Positions 17,518 through 27,572 of a DNA stretch of 64,000 nucleotides are shown piece by piece. The position numbers were made by a program, and so were the translations under genes. The notes under the pieces were generated by a model. That model was not told the origin of the DNA, did not search any database, and saw only the letters and a program-made list of their open reading frames with translations. Source of the DNA: an uncultured Polaribacter sp. (GTDB taxonomy: Bacteria > Bacteroidota > Bacteroidia > Flavobacteriales > Flavobacteriaceae); NCBI GenBank assembly GCA_913047375.1, contig CAJWTV010000003.1, positions 1-64,000 of the forward strand. The letters run 5' to 3'. Numbering within the stretch: the stretch's first letter is position 1; each line of letters begins with the position of its first letter.

Positions 17518-18396
17518 TTATTTATTAGATCTTTCACAAGCTAGTAATGTGTTTTTTAGTAACATAGCAATAGTCATGGGTCCGACTCCACCAGGAACTG
17601 GAGTAATAAAATTGGCTTTTTTAGAAACTTCGTCAAAATCAACATCTCCTAATAATCGATAACCACTTTTTTTAGAAGAATCTCCAACTCTAGTAATACC
17701 AACATCAATTACTGTAACATTATCTTTAACCATATCTGATTTTAAAAATTCTGGAATTCCAATTGCAGCAATAATTATATCTGCTTGAAGTGTAAGTTTT
17801 TTCAGATTTTTACTTCTACTATGACACATCGTAACGGTAGCATTCCCAATTTTTCTTTTTTGTGATAGTAAAATACTCATTGGACTACCGACAATATGGC
17901 TTCTACCAAGAACAACTACATGCTTTCCAGAAGTTTGAACATTATATCGATCAAGTAGTTCTAATATTCCAAAAGGAGTTGCAGAAATAAATGTTGGTAA
18001 ATTTAATGCCATTTTCCCAACATTTGTTGGGTGAAACCCATCTACATCTTTGTTAGGGGCTACAGCCATTAATATTTTTTGTTCATCTATATGTTCAGGT
18101 AATGGTAACTGAACTATAAAACCGTCTATATCTTTATCAACATTTAATATAGCTATTTCATTTAATAAATCTTCTTCTGTTGTATTTTCAGTTAATCTAA
18201 TTAGAGTTGATTCAAAACCGACACGTTCACAAGCTTTTACTTTTGCATTAACATATGTTATACTAGCTCCATTACTTCCAACAATTATTGCTGCTAGATG
18301 AGGTGTTTTTCTTCCTCTATTTTTTAGTTCTCTAACTTCTAGAGCAATTTCTTCTTTAATATCTGCTGCAGTTTTTTTTCCGTCTAATAAAATCAT
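17518..18396 (-). CDS. folD: Methylenetetrahydrofolate dehydrogenase / cyclohydrolase
   Basis: Bifunctional enzyme that interconverts 5,10-methylene-THF and 10-formyl-THF, feeding purine synthesis (purL and purB also lie in this window). Motifs: the substrate site [13 protein letters not shown] with the catalytic Lys (about 50-62), [13 protein letters not shown], the NADP-binding [17 protein letters not shown] and [15 protein letters not shown]. The length, 292 aa, is typical. It lies between ffh and the TIGR02206 gene. Confidence 0.97.
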   Translation of the reverse strand: MILLDGKKTAADIKEEIALEVRELKNRGRKTPHLAAIIVGSNGASITYVNAKVKACERVGFESTLIRLTENTTEEDLLNEIAILNVDKDIDGFIVQLPLPEHIDEQKILMAVAPNKDVDGFHPTNVGKMALNLPTFISATPFGILELLDRYNVQTSGKHVVVLGRSHIVGSPMSILLSQKRKIGNATVTMCHSRSKNLKKLTLQADIIIAAIGIPEFLKSDMVKDNVTVIDVGITRVGDSSKKSGYRLLGDVDFDEVSKKANFITPVPGGVGPMTIAMLLKNTLLACERSNK

Positions 18397-18447
18397 TTAT
18401 TTATAATTATTTATTGTATTGTAATTCTAAATTGATATAAATTATTT

Positions 18448-19776
18448 TTATTTCATTCCTTTCATCATTTGCATCATCTTTTTTCCACCACCACCTTGCA
18501 TCATTTTCATCATTTTACTCATTTGATCGAACTGTTTCATTAACTGATTCACTTCTGTTATACTAGTTCCAGCTCCTTTTGCAATTCTTTTTTTCCTACT
18601 TACGTTAATTGTAGACGGTATAGTTCTTTCTAAAGGAGTCATAGAGTGAATGATAGCTTCTACTCCTTTAAATGCATCATCGTCTATATCAACATCTTTC
18701 ATAGCTTTACCAGCGCCTGGAATCATTCCAACTAAATCCTTCATACTCCCCATTTTTTTGATTTGTTGGATTTGACTTAAAAAGTCATCAAAACCAAATT
18801 GGTTTTTAGCTATTTTTTTCTGAATTCTCCTAGCTTCCTCTTCATCATATTGTTCTTGAGCTCTTTCAACCAAAGAAACAACATCCCCCATCCCTAAAAT
18901 ACGATCTGCCATCCTTTCTGGATAGAAAATATCGATAGCATCCATTTTTTCTCCTGTACCAATAAATTTAATTGGTTTGTTAACAACAGATTTAATAGTT
19001 AAAGCTGCACCACCACGAGTATCACCATCTAGTTTTGTTAGAATTACTCCATCAAAATTTAATATATCGTTAAATGCTTTTGCAGTGTTTACGGCATCTT
19101 GTCCCGTCATAGCATCCACTACAAACAACGTTTCTTGCGGATTGATAGCTTTATGAATATTAGAAATTTCAGTCATCATTTCTTGATCTACTGCTAAACG
19201 TCCGGCAGTATCAATGATGACTACATTTTTACTATTATTTTTTGCATGTTTAATTGCATTCTTAGAAATTTCAACGGGATTATTATTACCTATTTCTGCA
19301 TATACTTCAACACCAATTTGTTCACCAACAACTTGTAATTGATTAATAGCTGCAGGTCTATAAACATCGCAACCCACCAACAAAACATCCTTCGATTTTT
19401 TAGTTTTTAAATAATTAGCTAATTTTCCTGAAAAAGTAGTTTTTCCAGACCCTTGTAAACCAGACATTAAAATTATTGTAGGAGATCCACCCAAATTGAT
19501 ACCAACTGTTTCTCCGCCCATCAATTCGGCAAGCTCGTCTTTGACTAACTTTACCATTAATTGACCCGGGTTTAGCGTAGTTAAAACATCTTGACCTAGT
19601 GCTTTTTCTTGAACTCTTTTAGTGAATTCTTTAGCAATTTTAAAGTTAACATCTGCGTCTAATAGTGCTCTTCTAACTTCTTTTAATGTTTCGGCTACGT
19701 TAACTTCTGTAATTTTTCCGTGACCTTTTAGGGTGTGAAGGGCTTTATCTAGTTTATCACTTAAATTATTAAACAT
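18448..19776 (-). CDS. ffh: Signal recognition particle protein Ffh
   Basis: GTPase of the signal recognition particle, which delivers membrane proteins to SecYEG. G1 GLQGSGKTT (about 107-115), DTAGR, TKLDGDTRGGAAL and GTGEKMD of the NG domain are followed by the M domain, whose Met-rich tail (KMMKMMQGGGGKKMMQMMKG) binds signal peptides and 4.5S RNA. The length, 442 aa, is standard. A -7-like TATATTTG faces this gene at 19800-19807. Confidence 0.98.
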   Translation of the reverse strand: MFNNLSDKLDKALHTLKGHGKITEVNVAETLKEVRRALLDADVNFKIAKEFTKRVQEKALGQDVLTTLNPGQLMVKLVKDELAELMGGETVGINLGGSPTIILMSGLQGSGKTTFSGKLANYLKTKKSKDVLLVGCDVYRPAAINQLQVVGEQIGVEVYAEIGNNNPVEISKNAIKHAKNNSKNVVIIDTAGRLAVDQEMMTEISNIHKAINPQETLFVVDAMTGQDAVNTAKAFNDILNFDGVILTKLDGDTRGGAALTIKSVVNKPIKFIGTGEKMDAIDIFYPERMADRILGMGDVVSLVERAQEQYDEEEARRIQKKIAKNQFGFDDFLSQIQQIKKMGSMKDLVGMIPGAGKAMKDVDIDDDAFKGVEAIIHSMTPLERTIPSTINVSRKKRIAKGAGTSITEVNQLMKQFDQMSKMMKMMQGGGGKKMMQMMKGMK

Positions 19777-19877
19777 AATTTGAATTCTTTTTTGGGTTAC
19801 AAATATAAAAATTACTCTTCGCTTATAAAAGCTTAGTCGGCTATAATAGTAAGTAATTATTTTATAAAATTAAAATT

Positions 19878-20354
19878 TTATTCATTAGGGATAAATAACA
19901 AAGCAGCTCCATTTATACAATGTCTTTTACCTGTTGTTTTTCTTGGGCCATCATCAAAAGAATGTCCCAGATGACTCCCGCAGGTATAACATTTTAGCTC
20001 TGTTCTTGCATAGCCAATTTTATAATCAACATCTAATTCTACATTCTCCTTTATAGCTCTATCAAATGAAGGCCAACCAGAACCAGAATCAAATTTATTT
20101 TCAGATCTATATAATTTTGAGTTACATGCTGCACAAACATAAACTCCTTTTTTAGAGATCTTATTTAATGGACTAGAATATGCTTTTTCAGTTCCAGATT
20201 CTCGAAGAACATAATATTGTATTTTACTTAATTTTTTCTTCCATTCAGTATTAGTTTTGTTTACAGGGTATATTTTTTCAGCTTGCTTCTTTTGCGCATT
20301 AGTTGAACAACTAATAAAAAAAAGGATAGTTATAATACCAACAATATTTTTCAT
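19878..20354 (-). CDS. msrB: Peptide-methionine (R)-S-oxide reductase, lipoprotein
   Basis: Reduces methionine-R-sulfoxide in proteins. Lipoprotein signal with candidate Cys16 (LFFISCSTN), so it works in the periplasm or on the outer membrane. The structural zinc Cys pairs CAAC and CYTC are present, as are SGSGWPSF and the catalytic Cys in KRHCINGAALLF; Gly replaces the usual Ser after CIN. It lies 6 bp after the alpha/beta hydrolase gene. The partner MsrA at 55.7 kb also has an export signal. Confidence 0.95.
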   Translation of the reverse strand: MKNIVGIITILFFISCSTNAQKKQAEKIYPVNKTNTEWKKKLSKIQYYVLRESGTEKAYSSPLNKISKKGVYVCAACNSKLYRSENKFDSGSGWPSFDRAIKENVELDVDYKIGYARTELKCYTCGSHLGHSFDDGPRKTTGKRHCINGAALLFIPNE

Positions 20355-20360
20355 TATTTT

Positions 20361-21239
20361 TTATTTTGAATTACTTTCGATAAAGTTTATAGTTTTATTA
20401 ATAATATTTTGATCTCTTAAGATTCTAGTATGACCTAAGCCATTTGAAATTAATATACTTCCATTTATTAAATTTTCCTTAATATTATATGCACAGCTTA
20501 CATCTACATCATTATCTTTTTCGTCATGAACTACTAATGTAGGTGTTTTATTTTTCTTTACTATTTTGTGTAATGCAAAATTAGAGATATTAATCTGCCA
20601 TTTTTTTTGAAGATATTGTATTAGTTTTTTAGAAATAATTCTTTTTAAACCCAAATCTCTTATAAAATTAGATATTATATCTTCAATTTTATCTCCAGCA
20701 CCAATAGTGACTATAGTTTTAAACATTTCTTTATTAGCATTAGTGTTAACAATTGCCATACCACCAAAAGAATGACCGATAGCACTTTCAAATGGTCCAA
20801 ATTCTTTATTAATAGCAGTAATAGTTTTAATATATTCTATCATATTAGTAGTTCTTCCTGAAGATTTACCGTGTGCTGGAGCATCAAAAGAAACTACCAT
20901 AAAACCTTTTTCTAATAATTTATTGGCAATCATAAATAGCTGAGTTCTTCTTCCGGACCAGCCATGGGCTAAAAGCACTTTTTTATCCGAGAACCCATAA
21001 CTTAAGATGTGAATGTTTTTATTGATCTCAGGAATGAATAAAAATCTCTTTTGTGAGCTTTCATCCATAGCGATTTCTCTTTTTGGAGTTTTAAAATTAA
21101 TAGGAGTTACAAATAATTTTGAAGCAAATATAACTACTAATTTATGTGAAATAAATTGTAATAATCTAGCAAAAACTAAAACTAGTTTAGGAATTTGTAT
21201 GCTTGGCTTTAAAACTTTAGCTTTAGTATTTACGCTCAT
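20361..21239 (-). CDS. Alpha/beta hydrolase
   Basis: A 292-aa alpha/beta-hydrolase. The nucleophile elbow is GHSFGG (about 159-164), with an oxyanion-type LLAHGWSGRRTQ loop near residue 90, the acid in VVHDEKDNDVD and the general base His in GLGHTRILRD. The first 40 residues include a hydrophobic helix (LVLVFARLLQFISHKLVVIF), probably an amphipathic or membrane-associated segment. The substrate is unknown. It heads a two-gene unit with msrB. Confidence 0.88.
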   Translation of the reverse strand: MSVNTKAKVLKPSIQIPKLVLVFARLLQFISHKLVVIFASKLFVTPINFKTPKREIAMDESSQKRFLFIPEINKNIHILSYGFSDKKVLLAHGWSGRRTQLFMIANKLLEKGFMVVSFDAPAHGKSSGRTTNMIEYIKTITAINKEFGPFESAIGHSFGGMAIVNTNANKEMFKTIVTIGAGDKIEDIISNFIRDLGLKRIISKKLIQYLQKKWQINISNFALHKIVKKNKTPTLVVHDEKDNDVDVSCAYNIKENLINGSILISNGLGHTRILRDQNIINKTINFIESNSK

Positions 21240-21406
21240 TAACGATTTGATTTATAAAACGTAAAACATTTACAACAAAATTAATTTAAAAATTTAAATA
21301 ATTACTTACTATTTTAGTATTTATCTATTTGTGATCTTAAGTTTTACTAGCTTAATAGAAAAAAAAACTTTTAGTATATTGTCTGCTGTTAATAAAAATA
21401 AAAATT

Positions 21407-22783
21407 ATGTTAAAAATTGGAGATAAAAAGTTAATAAAAGCATGGGTATTTTATGATTGGGCTAACTCTGCTTACTCTCTAGTAATTACTACTGCTGTTT
21501 TTCCATTGTTTTATAGTGCCATTACGGATGGTAAAACTGTCATTTTTTTAGGGATGGAATGGGACTCTCCAGCTACTTTATATAGTTATGCTCTTTCATT
21601 CTCTTTTTTAGTAGTAGCAATTTTGTCTCCAATTTTGTCTGCTATCGCAGATTATAAAGGAAACAAACTACAATTCATGAAGTTTTTTTGTTGGCTAGGA
21701 GGTATATCTGTAATGTCAATGTATTTTTTCGAAGATTTAAATACTACCTGGATAGGTATTGTTTGTGTAATTTTTGCAAGTATTGGATTTTGGGCAAGTC
21801 TTGTTTTTTATAACTCTTATTTACCTGAGGTTGCTCACCCAGAAGATCAAGACGCTATAAGTGCCAAAGGTTTTATGTACGGTTATGCAGGTTCTATTAT
21901 ATTATTGATTTTTTGTTTAGGAATGATTTTAGCTCCAGAAATGTTTGGTTTTGATTTGAGCATTTCTAATACAATTCTTTTAAATGGGAGTGAAGCAGAT
22001 ATTGAATCGGCACTAGAAACCACTAAAAATATAGCTACTTTAAAAGCAATGAGAATTTCTTTTATATTGGTAGGTATTTGGTGGATAGGTTTTGCACAAG
22101 TAACTTTTAAAAAATTACCTAATAATATTCATAATAGAAAACCAGAAAAAGATTTCATTTGGAAAGGTTTTAAAGAGTTGAAAAAAGTTTGGCTTGAGTT
22201 AAAGCATTATCCAACATTAAAAAACTTTCTAATTGCATACTTTTTACTTAGTGTAGGGGTACAAACTATAATTCTATTAGCAACTATTTTTGGTTCTTCA
22301 GAATTAGGTTTAGGAACTACCAGTTTAATTGTTACCGTCTTATTAATTCAATTTATAGCAATTTTTGGAGCTTATATTTTTGCTAAAATCTCTAAGAGAT
22401 ATGGCAATTTTAAGGCTATAAAAATCACGTTATTTATCTGGATTATAGTTTGTTTAGCTGCTTTTATGTTAGAAAAAGACCTTCCAGGTGTAGAAAATTA
22501 TTTTTATGCTTTAGGTGGTCTATTAGGCTTGGTTTTAGGAGCAATACAGTCTTTAACTCGATCTACCTATTCTAAACTATTACCTAATACTGAGGATAGT
22601 ACAACATATTTTAGTTTTTATGGTGTTACCGAAAAAATTTCGATTGTCTTAGGAACTTTTGTATTTGGATTTTTAATATATTTAACAGATTCTATGCAAT
22701 GGAGCGTATTATCTTTAGGATTGTTTTTTGTGGCTTCCTTAATAGTTCTAAGTAGATTGAAAAGTACTGATCATGTATATTAA
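21407..22783 (+). CDS. MFS transporter, UMF1/Atg22-like
   Basis: Major facilitator protein of 458 aa with about 12 spans. The opening WVFYDWANSAYSLVITTAVFP and the ALSFSFLVVAILSPILSAIADYKG loop 2-3 segment (cited by its ends) are hallmarks of the UMF1/Atg22-like group, as is GLVLGAIQSLTRSTYSKLLP later on. Substrates in bacteria are not established; yeast Atg22 exports amino acids from the vacuole. The stop codon overlaps by 4 bp that of the convergent phosphatidyltransferase gene. Confidence 0.9.
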   Translation: MLKIGDKKLIKAWVFYDWANSAYSLVITTAVFPLFYSAITDGKTVIFLGMEWDSPATLYSYALSFSFLVVAILSPILSAIADYKGNKLQFMKFFCWLGGISVMSMYFFEDLNTTWIGIVCVIFASIGFWASLVFYNSYLPEVAHPEDQDAISAKGFMYGYAGSIILLIFCLGMILAPEMFGFDLSISNTILLNGSEADIESALETTKNIATLKAMRISFILVGIWWIGFAQVTFKKLPNNIHNRKPEKDFIWKGFKELKKVWLELKHYPTLKNFLIAYFLLSVGVQTIILLATIFGSSELGLGTTSLIVTVLLIQFIAIFGAYIFAKISKRYGNFKAIKITLFIWIIVCLAAFMLEKDLPGVENYFYALGGLLGLVLGAIQSLTRSTYSKLLPNTEDSTTYFSFYGVTEKISIVLGTFVFGFLIYLTDSMQWSVLSLGLFFVASLIVLSRLKSTDHVY

Positions 22784-23544
22784 TAAAATACTTTTCGAAT
22801 AAAAATAAAGACAAAAATTAATACAGAATACCCTACAAAAAAAGGAATTATAAAATTTTTTAAGTCCATCACTAAAAGGATACTTATTATAAGAAGTTGA
22901 AAGCCTAAGCCAAAAGTAGAAATTAATGTCATTAACCAATTAGGAAATGGTCTACCTTTTGAAGCATTTCTATCAAGAGCATAAATGATTCTATCAAAAA
23001 GGCCATATAATATTTTATATAGGAAGAAAAGAATGTTTACGTTTTTTTGTTTTTCTCCCTTTAAGGCGATAGGTGTATCGTATTCAAACACTCTGCTTGT
23101 TGTATCTCCCCCAAATCTGTTTCTTAAAATCACATAATAATAATTATATAAAGTTCCTTGTAATTGAATTCCAAAAAATGCTAGTAAAGTCAATTGAATA
23201 CTCACTTCAGTTAGTTGCCACAAAGTTATAAATATAATAAAGTTTAGAATAATATCTGATACTGAATCTAAGTAACGACCGGTATATGATGGTGTTTTTT
23301 TTATTCTGGCCAATTCACCATCTGCTGCATCTAAAATAGATTTTAGAATTAGAAAAAACGCTGCTGCCCAATAGTAACCTTCAACTATGCAATACACTCC
23401 GAGTAGACCAGAAATAATAAATGCTATAGTAACATCTACGGGTGTAAACTTTGAATGCTTTAGCGACTTTGCTATAATTCTGGCAATTGGTCTACCATAA
23501 TCTGACAAGTCAATAAATTGGTAATCATTAGGTAACTTAGACAT
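22780..23544 (-). CDS. CDP-alcohol phosphatidyltransferase family protein
   Basis: Membrane enzyme that transfers a phospho-alcohol from a CDP-alcohol to an acceptor alcohol. The full signature DG-x2-AR-x8-G-x3-D-x3-D is present at about 82-108 (DAADGELARI, then TGRYLDSVSD). About six spans, 254 aa. Without nearby lipid genes the acceptor (glycerol phosphate, inositol phosphate, serine or other) cannot be assigned. A -7-like element faces this gene at 23614-23621. Confidence 0.9.
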   Translation of the reverse strand: MSKLPNDYQFIDLSDYGRPIARIIAKSLKHSKFTPVDVTIAFIISGLLGVYCIVEGYYWAAAFFLILKSILDAADGELARIKKTPSYTGRYLDSVSDIILNFIIFITLWQLTEVSIQLTLLAFFGIQLQGTLYNYYYVILRNRFGGDTTSRVFEYDTPIALKGEKQKNVNILFFLYKILYGLFDRIIYALDRNASKGRPFPNWLMTLISTFGLGFQLLIISILLVMDLKNFIIPFFVGYSVLIFVFIFIRKVFY

Positions 23545-23622
23545 AAATGCTTTTGATAGTGAGCATTTTTATCATCTTTAAAAGATATAAAACACCACAA
23601 TATGATTTCTGAGCAAAAGTAA

Positions 23623-23652
23623 AAAAAGCATTACAATAAAGTAATGCTTTTT
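23623..23652. terminator. Terminator of the purB-lipoprotein-terC unit
   Basis: Perfect 12-bp stem AAAAAGCATTAC / GTAATGCTTTTT with a 6-base loop and A/T runs on both sides, so it could act on either strand. On the minus strand it closes the transcript that comes through terC. Confidence 0.9.
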
Positions 23653-23674
23653 GTACAATTATTTAATAGTATTG

Positions 23675-23764
23675 TTAAATAGTGAAATTAACTCCTAACA
23701 CAATATTTCTACCTTGGTTAAAAATAGCATCATACTTTAATCTAAAATTTTTATTTAATTCCAA
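23675..23764 (-). pseudogene. C-terminal remnant of an outer-membrane receptor
   Basis: Between terC and its terminator, the minus strand reads 29 codons ending in TAA that look like the final beta-strands of a TonB-dependent receptor: KYDAIFNQGRNIVLGVNF followed by TI and stop. The alternating pattern and aromatic residue near the C-terminus are typical of Bam-recognised outer-membrane barrels. There is no start codon, and the frame runs into terC in another phase. The likely history is deletion of almost all of a receptor gene, with its terminator kept for the terC operon. The short length leaves room for coincidence. Confidence 0.5.
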
Positions 23765-23765
23765 G

Positions 23766-24536
23766 TTATTTTTTCCTCCTAATTCTCATATTCAACATTT
23801 CTACCCCTAAAGAAAAAGCAATTGCAAAATATAAATATCCTTTCGGTATTATACCCACCGACTGCCCAAAAATATTTGCATGAGATAGATGAGCTCCTTC
23901 CGCTATTAACATAAAGCCAATTAATATTAAAAAAGCTAAACCCAGCATTTGTATAGTTGGGTGATTACTTACAAAATCCCCTACAGGGTTGGCAAACAAT
24001 AGCATAATACCCATTGATAAAATAACAGAAAAAATCATAATAATCATTGCACCATTAACACCATTAGTCATTCCTACAGCAGTTAATATAGAGTCAAAAG
24101 AAAATACAATATTTATTAATGAAATTTGAATTATTGCCTGTTTAAGAGTGTATGCTTTTTTTGGAATTTCACTAGTCATATCTTCTTTTTTCCCCTCTAC
24201 TTTATGATGAATTTCTTGAGTACTCTTATATAAAAGGAATATACCACCTCCAAATAGTATTAAGCTTTGACCTGTGAATCCAACTTGAATCCAACTCAGG
24301 TTAATTGTCCAAATAGGCGCTTTCATCGCGATTAAAAAAGAAATTCCAAACAAAAGAATAATCCTTAATAACATAGCTAGTACAAGGCCGATATTAGTTG
24401 CTTTTTTTCTTTTTTCTTTAGGTAATTTATTTGCTGCGATAGATATAAATATGATATTATCTATACCTAAAACAATCTCTAAAAAAGTTAATGTTAAAAG
24501 AGCAATCCAAGTATCTACTTGTAAAAATATTTCCAT
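23766..24536 (-). CDS. TerC-family integral membrane protein
   Basis: Membrane protein of 256 aa in the TerC/Alx family, with about seven spans. The conserved acidic segment FLEIVLGIDNIIFISI (about 18-33) and the second copy ISLINIVFSFDSILTAVGM (about 138-156) carry the membrane aspartates thought to handle metal ions. Relatives act in tellurite resistance and manganese export. It is the last gene of purB - lipoprotein - terC (1-bp overlap, then a 1-bp gap). Confidence 0.92.
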   Translation of the reverse strand: MEIFLQVDTWIALLTLTFLEIVLGIDNIIFISIAANKLPKEKRKKATNIGLVLAMLLRIILLFGISFLIAMKAPIWTINLSWIQVGFTGQSLILFGGGIFLLYKSTQEIHHKVEGKKEDMTSEIPKKAYTLKQAIIQISLINIVFSFDSILTAVGMTNGVNGAMIIMIFSVILSMGIMLLFANPVGDFVSNHPTIQMLGLAFLILIGFMLIAEGAHLSHANIFGQSVGIIPKGYLYFAIAFSLGVEMLNMRIRRKK

Positions 24537-24537
24537 T

Positions 24538-24909
24538 CTATTTTATTTTATAAATAGTTCCTTTTTTTGAAAACTTAGAAAACCCAATTTTTACAGTAAA
24601 ATCATATGAGCCTTTTTTAATCTTATTAATTTGAACAAACATAGGATCTTTTTGTAAATCGTTCTTAGGATTTATATATCGTAAAGTATAGAAAAAATTA
24701 TTTTTCCAATTTATAGATAATGTATCTATTTCGTTGCCATGTTTGCTAATTTGAAGACTATCTGTTCTAATAATAGTTTCTTTAACAAATCCTTTTCCAG
24801 AAGGAATTTCAAACAGGCCAGTTTTAAATTGATCTGAATTATCTTTAATTTCTGAAGAACATGATGAAAATAATATAAAAAAAACTAGGAGACTAAATAT
24901 GTATTTCAT
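24538..24909 (-). CDS. Small conserved flavobacterial lipoprotein
   Basis: A 123-aa protein with a lipoprotein signal (FFILFSSCSSE; candidate Cys at residue 17). The mature domain carries FKTGLFEIPSG, SINWKNNFFYTLRYINPKND and a closing KKGTIYKIK, a pattern I recall from flavobacterial proteins sometimes labelled DNA topoisomerase IV. Nothing here supports that label: there is no topoisomerase motif and the protein is exported. Its ATG overlaps the purB stop by one base. Confidence 0.75.
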   Translation of the reverse strand: MKYIFSLLVFFILFSSCSSEIKDNSDQFKTGLFEIPSGKGFVKETIIRTDSLQISKHGNEIDTLSINWKNNFFYTLRYINPKNDLQKDPMFVQINKIKKGSYDFTVKIGFSKFSKKGTIYKIK

Positions 24910-26252
24910 TAAATTCCTGTATAATTTGCTGGCGTAATTACCTTTAATTCTTCTTTAATTTCTAACGAAACGTCAAGAGTATCAATAAAAGTAGCGATTG
25001 ATTCCTTATTAATTGTTTCGTTTGTTCTTGTCAATCCTTTTAATGCTTCGTATGGGTTAGGATACGCTTCTCTTCTTAATATAGTTTGAATTGCTTCTGC
25101 TACAACAGCCCAATTATTCTCTAGGTCTTGCGCAAACTTGTCTTTGTTTAATAATAATTTATTTAAACCTTTTAAAGTGGATGTAAACGCAATAATAGTA
25201 TGACCAAACGGAACACCTATATTTCTTAAAACAGTACTATCAGTTAAATCTCTTTGTAATCGAGAAATAGGTAATTTTGCGGAAAAATGCTCAAAAATAG
25301 AATTTGCAATACCCAAATTACCTTCAGAATTTTCAAAATCAATAGGATTTACCTTGTGAGGCATAGCAGATGAACCAACTTCACCCGCTTTAATTTTTTG
25401 TTTAAAATAATCCATAGAAACATATGTCCAAAAATCTCTATCTAAATCTAAAATAATTGTATTAATACGTTTTAAAGCATCAAATAAAGCAGCTAAATGA
25501 TCATAATGTTCAATTTGTGTTGTCGGAAAAGAATGATATAATCCAAGTTTTTCCTTTACAAATGTATTTCCAAACTTTTTCCAATCAATATTTTTATAGG
25601 CTACTTTATGAGCATTAAAATTACCAGTTGCACCACCAAATTTTGCAGCATAAGTGATACTATCTAAAAATTTAAATTGTTCTCTTAACCTAACAACAAA
25701 AACATCTATTTCTTTTCCAAGTCTAGTTGGAGAAGCTGGCTGACCATGGGTTCTAGCGAGCATAGAAATATCCTTCCATTCGATTACTAATTCTTGTAGT
25801 TTTTCTAAAACTTCTAAATAATTAGGTATATATATATCATTCATTGCTTCCTTGACAGATAAAGGAATAGCTGTATTATTAATGTCTTGAGAGGTCAGGC
25901 CAAAATGAATAAACTCTTTAAATTTTTGTAAATTAAGGCGATCAAATTTTTCTTTTATAAAATATTCGACAGCTTTTACGTCATGATTAGTTATTTTTTC
26001 AATATCCTTAACCTTTTGAGCGTCAAGGGATGTAAAATCTATATAAATTTTACGCAATTCATTAAAAAGAGACGTATCGAAATCTACTAATTGAGGTAAC
26101 GGAATTTCGCACAATGCAATGAAATACTCAATCTCTACTCTAACTCGATATTTAATTAAAGCTTCTTCCGAGAAGTAGTCTGCTAAATTCGCTACTTTAT
26201 TTCTGTAACGGCCATCAATAGGGGAGATAGCATTCAATTTTGTTAGTCTCAT
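24909..26252 (-). CDS. purB: Adenylosuccinate lyase
   Basis: Fumarase-superfamily lyase that acts twice in purine synthesis (SAICAR to AICAR and adenylosuccinate to AMP). The superfamily signature GSSAMPHKVNPIDFENSEG (about 293-311) holds the catalytic Ser loop; TSQDINNTAIPLS and ARTHGQPASPTRLGKE are also present. The length, 447 aa, is normal. It heads a unit with the lipoprotein and terC and has a complete promoter. Confidence 0.97.
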   Translation of the reverse strand: MRLTKLNAISPIDGRYRNKVANLADYFSEEALIKYRVRVEIEYFIALCEIPLPQLVDFDTSLFNELRKIYIDFTSLDAQKVKDIEKITNHDVKAVEYFIKEKFDRLNLQKFKEFIHFGLTSQDINNTAIPLSVKEAMNDIYIPNYLEVLEKLQELVIEWKDISMLARTHGQPASPTRLGKEIDVFVVRLREQFKFLDSITYAAKFGGATGNFNAHKVAYKNIDWKKFGNTFVKEKLGLYHSFPTTQIEHYDHLAALFDALKRINTIILDLDRDFWTYVSMDYFKQKIKAGEVGSSAMPHKVNPIDFENSEGNLGIANSIFEHFSAKLPISRLQRDLTDSTVLRNIGVPFGHTIIAFTSTLKGLNKLLLNKDKFAQDLENNWAVVAEAIQTILRREAYPNPYEALKGLTRTNETINKESIATFIDTLDVSLEIKEELKVITPANYTGI

Positions 26253-26274
26253 CTTTAAATTCTGTTGTTAACTA

Positions 26275-26306
26275 CAAAAATAAGTATTACATTATAATTT
26301 ATTCAA
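26275..26306 (-). promoter_or_regulatory. purB promoter
   Basis: Minus-strand TTG (26304-26306), a 21-nt spacer and TATTTTTG (26275-26282), 22 bases before the purB ATG. It matches the Bacteroidota consensus. Confidence 0.72.
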
Positions 26307-26375
26307 TAAAAGTTAAAAAATTCATTCTTTTAAAGTAGATAGTTCTTTATATATTTACACCTTCAAAAATAAATA

Positions 26376-27563
26376 ATGAAAAGAGTAGTTGTTGGTCTTT
26401 CTGGTGGAGTAGATAGTAGCGTTACAGCTTATCTTCTTAAAGAGTTAGGTTACGAAGTTATTGGCCTTTTTATGAAAAATTGGCATGATGATTCTGTCAC
26501 TATTTCAAATGAATGTCCATGGTTAGAAGATAGTAATGATGCAATGATCGTGGCGGAAAAACTAGGTATTCCTTTTCAGGTTGTAGATTTAAGCGAACAA
26601 TATAAAGATCGTATAGTAGATTATATGTTTGCTGAATATGGAAAAGGAAGAACTCCAAATCCAGATATACTTTGTAATAGGGAGATAAAGTTTGATGTTT
26701 TTATGGATATTGCCCTAAAATTAGGAGCAGATTACGTCGCAACGGGTCATTATTGTAGAAAAGACGAAGAAGTTATTAATGGAAATTATATTTTTAAGCT
26801 TCTAGCTGGAAAAGATATAAATAAAGATCAATCTTATTTTTTATGCCAATTATCTCAACAGCAGTTAACAAAAGCATTATTTCCTATTGGCGAACTAACA
26901 AAGCCAGAAGTAAGAGAAATTGCGAAAAGAGCCGGTTTAATTACAGCAGAGAAGAAAGACTCTCAAGGGTTGTGTTTTATCGGTAAAGTACGTTTACCTG
27001 AATTTTTACAACAAAAATTAGATCCTAAACAAGGCGTAGTTGTAACAATACCATCTAATTATTCAGAATATATTAAGCAAATTCCAAAGTTTGAAAGTAA
27101 AGAGGCAGAATTACATTATTTTTCTTCTAAATTTTCTTATAAGAAAACTGACGGAAAAATAGTTGGTATGCACCAAGGAGCTCACTATTTTACAAAAGGA
27201 CAACGTAAAGGATTAAATATTGGTGGTACAAAAGAAGCGCTTTATGTCATAGATACCGATGTTTCACAGAATATAATATACACAGGGGAGGGAAAAAATC
27301 ATTCAGGTCTATATAGAAAAGTATTATTTGTTTCTAACGACGAAATCCATTGGGTTCGTCCAGATTTAACCTTAAGGCCTGGAGAAAATATGAAAGTACA
27401 AGCAAGGATTAGATATAGACAAGACCTAGAAATAGCTACATTATATAGGTTTGAAAGTGGTTTATATGTTTCTTTTAAAAACAAACAATCTGCTATTCAA
27501 GAAGGACAGTTTGTTGCTTGGTACTCTGGAGATGAATTATTAGGTTCCGGAGTTATTTCATAA
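26376..27563 (+). CDS. mnmA: tRNA-specific 2-thiouridylase MnmA
   Basis: Thiolates U34 of tRNA-Lys, Glu and Gln. The PP-loop [10 protein letters not shown] (about 8-17) binds ATP. The catalytic cysteines are in [13 protein letters not shown] (about residue 102) and [15 protein letters not shown] (about 207). The 395-aa length is typical. MnmE, which modifies the same position, is encoded at 48.3 kb. The next gene starts 9 bp downstream. Confidence 0.97.
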   Translation: MKRVVVGLSGGVDSSVTAYLLKELGYEVIGLFMKNWHDDSVTISNECPWLEDSNDAMIVAEKLGIPFQVVDLSEQYKDRIVDYMFAEYGKGRTPNPDILCNREIKFDVFMDIALKLGADYVATGHYCRKDEEVINGNYIFKLLAGKDINKDQSYFLCQLSQQQLTKALFPIGELTKPEVREIAKRAGLITAEKKDSQGLCFIGKVRLPEFLQQKLDPKQGVVVTIPSNYSEYIKQIPKFESKEAELHYFSSKFSYKKTDGKIVGMHQGAHYFTKGQRKGLNIGGTKEALYVIDTDVSQNIIYTGEGKNHSGLYRKVLFVSNDEIHWVRPDLTLRPGENMKVQARIRYRQDLEIATLYRFESGLYVSFKNKQSAIQEGQFVAWYSGDELLGSGVIS

Positions 27564-27572
27564 TTTAGCTTT

